From an uncultured Mycoplasmatota bacterium (lineage in GTDB: Bacteria; Bacillota_I; Bacilli_A; RF39; UBA660): 7,911 bases of DNA. Shown here piece after piece: positions 5,658 to 7,911 of the stretch; positions within the stretch are counted from its first letter, which is position 1; each line of letters starts with the position of its first letter. The notes below the pieces were generated by a model. It was given only the letters and a program-made list of their open reading frames with translations. It did no database searches and was not told where the DNA came from. The DNA is taken from NCBI GenBank assembly GCA_900551525.1, contig URWD01000039.1, forward strand, positions 1 to 7,911, in the 5' to 3' direction. The translations under genes and the position numbers were made by a program.

Positions 5658-7616
5658 CTAGTCTTCTTGCTTTTTTTCTTCATTCATTACATATTGTTCA
5701 CGTGAAACTCCTGGTTCGGTACCTTTCACATAATAATATAAAGTAGCCTTATTAACATCATTTGTTGGCTTACCGGTTACAGCATCTAAAGGTATTGCTA
5801 CAACGTTTTTAGGTAGTTCATACCAACTATCACCGATATTTTCAAGCGACTGTTCAATAGTCGTAGCCCATATTTTTTTAGAACTATTTCTAATACTACC
5901 ATCTACAAATTGATTATCATCATAACCCATCCACATCATCATAAGTCTATCAGGATTATACCCAACAATCCAATAATCAGTATTAGTTGAACCAGTTTTT
6001 AGTGCATATTTATGTGTTAAATTACCTGCAATATTAAGGGCAGTAGGTGTTGTATAATCAACATAAGCACTATTCGTCGTAGATGTCATCATTTCATTTA
6101 AAATATAAGTATAATTTGGATTAATAACTAAAGTATTTTTATTTTCATGCTCATATAACACATTTCCATCTAAATCTTCAATTTTTTCTATAAAATATAA
6201 ATCTTTTTCATAACCCCCAGAAGCAAATGTTGTATAACCAGTAGCATAATCTAAAATATTTATTTCACTAGTACCAAGAGGAAGTGATGCAACTTCATCT
6301 AAAGAAGCAGTAATTCCAGTTCTTTTAGCAACATCAATCATTTTATCAGCTCCGAGAAAAAGATTAGTTTTAACAGCATAAATATTATCCGATAAAGCAA
6401 GAGCGGCAGCCATAGTTATTTCTTTACTAGCATATATGTTTCCAGCATTTTGAGGTGCATAAGTTTTACCATTTGATAAATAAAATGTAGTTTCTTCACT
6501 TTTAAATGAACTTGACATTGTCATATTATTCTCTAAAGCTGCATAATAAAGAAACGGTTTCATAGTTGACCCAACTTGCCTTTTACTCTTTAAAGCTCTA
6601 TTATACTGACTTTTAGCATAATTCATTCCCCCAGTTAAAGCTTTAACAGCACCAGTTTTAGGGTCCACAATAACACTTGCAACTTGTACATTATCATTAG
6701 GTTTATTTTCTAAAATATTTTTCTCTAAGTTAGTTTGTTCATTTAAATCGAGTGTGGTATATATCTTAAGACCACCAGCATTTACTAACGAAGCAGGTAC
6801 TTCTTTAATAGTACTAAGCTCATTTAAAACAGCTTCTTGATAGTACATAATCATTTGCAAATTATTTTTTTTAGTTTGACCAAAAATTTCTAATTTTTCT
6901 TTAAATAAATTATTATATGTATTTTCATCAATATATCCATTATTAAGCATTGATTTAGCAACAACCCATGCTCTATTTATAGATGCTTCATAATTACTAA
7001 CAGGATTGTAACCAGCAGGATTTTTAGGTATGCCAGCAAGCACAATGGCTTCTTCTAAAGTTAAATCTTTAGGTTTTTTATTAAAATAGAAACTGGCAGC
7101 ATTTACAATACCCATATTACCTTGTCCATAATTAATAGTATTTAAATAACCTTCTAAAATATCATCCTTATCATAATGTACTTCAAGTTCAAGTGTTAAA
7201 AAAGCTTCTTCAATCTTTCTTCCCCATGTTTTATCAAAATCCAAATATAAATTTTTAATATATTGTTGTGATATTGTAGATGCCCCTTGTACAATAGATT
7301 TTTTCTTTATGTTAGTAAGCATTGCTTTAGCAATTCTCAAATAGTCAAATCCATGATGATCATAAAAGTTTTTATCTTCAACAGCAATCACAGCATTTAC
7401 TAAATTTTCATTAATATCTTCTAAATTAGCCCATTCATTGCTTCTGGAGCCTTGATATAATAATTCATTCTGATTATCATAGAGATATAAACTTCCACTA
7501 GTTTTTAAATCAAGTTTGGGACTTAAATAAGCATAAGTATAAAGTCCAATGATAACAACTACCAAGGATATAAACATAAAAATAAATGATTTTACCATAA
7601 ATCTCATTGCCCTCAA
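5658..7616 (-). CDS. Class A penicillin-binding protein (peptidoglycan glycosyltransferase/transpeptidase)
   Basis: This bifunctional membrane enzyme polymerises lipid II into glycan strands and cross-links the peptides outside the cell. Seen, numbered from the furthest upstream in-frame codon (GTG 7625; subtract 3 for the start chosen here): a short cytoplasmic tail and one membrane anchor (about 13-34); a GT51 domain with EDKNFYDHHG (83-92, catalytic Glu83), GASTISQQ (114-121), RKIEE (136-140), the ILEGYLNTINYGQGNMGI segment (156-173) and LAGIPKNPAGYNP (196-208); then a transpeptidase domain with nucleophile motif STMK (353-356, Ser353), SDN (412-414) and KTG (543-545). All active-site motifs are intact. 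There are no PASTA or FN3 domains after KTG, just a short Lys/Glu tail. Start: GTG 7625 lies inside the Shine-Dalgarno AGGTGAT (7627-7621), so I prefer TTG 7616 (652 aa) at 8 nt spacing; ATG 7607 is the alternative. It is the first gene of a minus-strand pair with the small gene downstream. It could be a PBP1/PBP2d/PBP4-type enzyme; the subclass is not resolvable here. Confidence 0.96.
   Translation of the reverse strand: MRAMRFMVKSFIFMFISLVVVIIGLYTYAYLSPKLDLKTSGSLYLYDNQNELLYQGSRSNEWANLEDINENLVNAVIAVEDKNFYDHHGFDYLRIAKAMLTNIKKKSIVQGASTISQQYIKNLYLDFDKTWGRKIEEAFLTLELEVHYDKDDILEGYLNTINYGQGNMGIVNAASFYFNKKPKDLTLEEAIVLAGIPKNPAGYNPVSNYEASINRAWVVAKSMLNNGYIDENTYNNLFKEKLEIFGQTKKNNLQMIMYYQEAVLNELSTIKEVPASLVNAGGLKIYTTLDLNEQTNLEKNILENKPNDNVQVASVIVDPKTGAVKALTGGMNYAKSQYNRALKSKRQVGSTMKPFLYYAALENNMTMSSSFKSEETTFYLSNGKTYAPQNAGNIYASKEITMAAALALSDNIYAVKTNLFLGADKMIDVAKRTGITASLDEVASLPLGTSEINILDYATGYTTFASGGYEKDLYFIEKIEDLDGNVLYEHENKNTLVINPNYTYILNEMMTSTTNSAYVDYTTPTALNIAGNLTHKYALKTGSTNTDYWIVGYNPDRLMMMWMGYDDNQFVDGSIRNSSKKIWATTIEQSLENIGDSWYELPKNVVAIPLDAVTGKPTNDVNKATLYYYVKGTEPGVSREQYVMNEEKKQED
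5694..5709. other. parS-like site inside the PBP gene
   Basis: TTGTTCACGTGAAACT matches the consensus TGTTTCACGTGAAACA at 13 of 16 positions. The central CACGTGAAAC is perfect, and the mismatches are at positions 2, 3 and 16. It lies in the last codons of the PBP gene (encoding part of VSREQY), about 420 bp downstream of the ParB/Noc-family gene. parS sites often sit inside genes near parB. A 13/16 hit may be weak or coincidental. Confidence 0.4.
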
Positions 7617-7620
7617 AGTT

Positions 7621-7627
7621 ATCACCT
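7621..7627 (-). promoter_or_regulatory. Ribosome binding site that selects the PBP start
   Basis: AGGTGAT reads on the minus strand from 7627 to 7621 and overlaps the in-frame GTG at 7625-7623, which therefore is an unlikely start. The spacing from the last G of AGG to TTG 7616 is 8 nt, identical to the site before the small downstream gene. Confidence 0.6.
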
Positions 7628-7717
7628 ATAAGCTAGTATGGAAATAATTTTCAAAAAATATGCAAAATTTGGTAATATTTCACATCGCATAATTAAAATT
7701 AGAAAGAAATATTTGAT

Positions 7718-7746
7718 TTGGTATACTAAATTTTATTTTTTATACT
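7718..7746 (+). promoter_or_regulatory. Candidate rightward promoter
   Basis: TTGGTA (7718-7723, 4/6) and TATACT (7741-7746, 5/6) are separated by 17 nt. A transcript from here would start near 7753 and run rightward about 150 nt before leaving the window. It could be a second, upstream promoter of the next gene or drive a small RNA. The evidence is motif matching in AT-rich DNA. Confidence 0.35.
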
Positions 7747-7847
7747 ACATCAGTCTTACGCAAGTGAAAATTTTCCAAAAAATTAAAATTGTTTGTTAGG
7801 AAAGAATGCCCATAAAACCTAAGTAAAACCGGTGCTTTTAAAATAAT

Positions 7848-7864
7848 TGTCGAACTATGTCGAC
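7848..7864 (+). promoter_or_regulatory. Tandem Spo0A boxes (putative)
   Basis: TGTCGAA (7848-7854) is a perfect match to the 0A box TGNCGAA, and TGTCGAC (7858-7864) matches at 6 of 7. The two are in direct orientation, 10 bp start to start, the arrangement of the tandem boxes at B. subtilis abrB as I recall them. They end 9 nt before the -35 hexamer at 7874, upstream of the promoter, which suits activation more than repression. Phosphorylated Spo0A is the sporulation master regulator. The target gene is outside the window. Confidence 0.5.
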
Positions 7865-7873
7865 CGATTTTTC

Positions 7874-7903
7874 TTGACTTTTTTTGTATAGTGAACTTAG
7901 AAT
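7874..7903 (+). promoter_or_regulatory. Sigma-A-type promoter pointing out of the window
   Basis: TTGACT (7874-7879, 5/6) and TAGAAT (7898-7903, 5/6) are separated by 18 nt, with a T-rich spacer. The start would be near 7910, so the transcribed gene lies to the right of this window, divergent from the PBP gene. The upstream tandem 0A-like boxes suggest control by Spo0A. Confidence 0.55.
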
Positions 7904-7911
7904 AGAGTCTT

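Larger units (their letters stand above)
7617..7911. other. Non-coding divergent intergenic region
   Basis: About 295 nt lie between the PBP start and the window's end without a supported gene. The region is AT-rich. On the plus strand it holds two promoter-like pairs (7718-7746 and 7874-7903) and tandem Spo0A-box-like sites (7848-7864). TATACTA occurs twice in direct orientation (7722-7728 and 7741-7747). I found no convincing -35/-10 pair on the minus strand for the PBP gene. No tRNA, riboswitch or DnaA-box cluster was seen. Confidence 0.7.

Noticed and set aside
5632..5660. TAGATA-N17-TATAAT as a separate promoter for the small minus-strand gene
   Set aside because: The -10 is perfect but sits in a run of alternating A/T, and transcription would start inside the Shine-Dalgarno, so I did not call it.
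7806..7826. Six-codon ORF (MPIKPK) after AGGAAAG, as a possible leader peptide
   Set aside because: The spacing is short, the peptide has no attenuator-like codon run, and no terminator or antiterminator pair follows.
7824..7840. TAAAA-CCGGTGC-TTTTA as a terminator or Noc binding site
   Set aside because: The stem is only 5 A-T pairs with no following T run, and the centre does not match the NBS core CCCGGG.
1..7911. Mycoplasma-type code (TGA as Trp)
   Set aside because: mnmE terminates with TGA and tryptophans in the genes are TGG; all genes are full length with the standard bacterial code.
1..7911. CRISPR array, insertion sequence, tRNA/rRNA, DnaA-box cluster or a perfect NBS site
   Set aside because: I read both strands for these and saw no repeats with spacers, transposase, cloverleaf, TTATCCACA cluster or ATTTCCCGGGAAAT.

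Overview
The window looks like a chromosomal segment from a very AT-rich, walled, low-GC Firmicute (class Bacilli in the broad sense, possibly a gut Erysipelotrichia-like or RF39-like lineage). The lineage is inferred from three things: the gene order mnmE-mnmG-rsmG-noc, which is typical of the oriC-left flank in Bacilli; strongly A/T-biased codons; and a class A penicillin-binding protein, which argues against a wall-less Mollicute. The standard bacterial code fits: mnmE ends in TGA and tryptophans are TGG.

Positions 21-3939 (+) form a compact RNA-modification operon. MnmE and MnmG together make the cmnm5/nm5-type modification at U34 of tRNA, and RsmG methylates 16S rRNA. The gaps are 9 nt and then an 11-20 nt overlap. 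A Rho-independent terminator at 3949-3988 closes the operon.

Positions 4021-5274 (+) hold a separately promoted ParB/Noc-family gene at the usual position of noc. It has a CTP-binding ParB N-domain, a DNA-binding HTH and a recognisable C-terminal dimerisation segment. It also has an unusually long acidic, probably disordered linker, and it lacks the N-terminal membrane-targeting helix of Bacillus subtilis Noc. Three of the four positions known to set Noc versus ParB DNA specificity are Noc-like. soj and spo0J do not follow it.

Positions 5291-7616 (-) are a convergent two-gene unit: a class A PBP (glycosyltransferase plus transpeptidase) followed by a small beta-rich protein of unknown function, possibly PH-like. 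A symmetric hairpin at 5273-5304 serves both convergent units. A 13/16 match to the parS consensus lies in the 3' end of the PBP gene.

Positions 7617-7911 are a non-coding divergent region. At its right end are two tandem sequences matching Spo0A boxes (7 bp boxes 10 bp apart, the spacing seen at B. subtilis abrB), just upstream of a good sigma-A-type promoter pointing out of the window. They suggest that the next gene is Spo0A-controlled.

Most of the window is ordinary housekeeping DNA, and I see no clear new defence or mobile system. The best leads are the atypical Noc-like protein, the parS-like site and the tandem 0A boxes.
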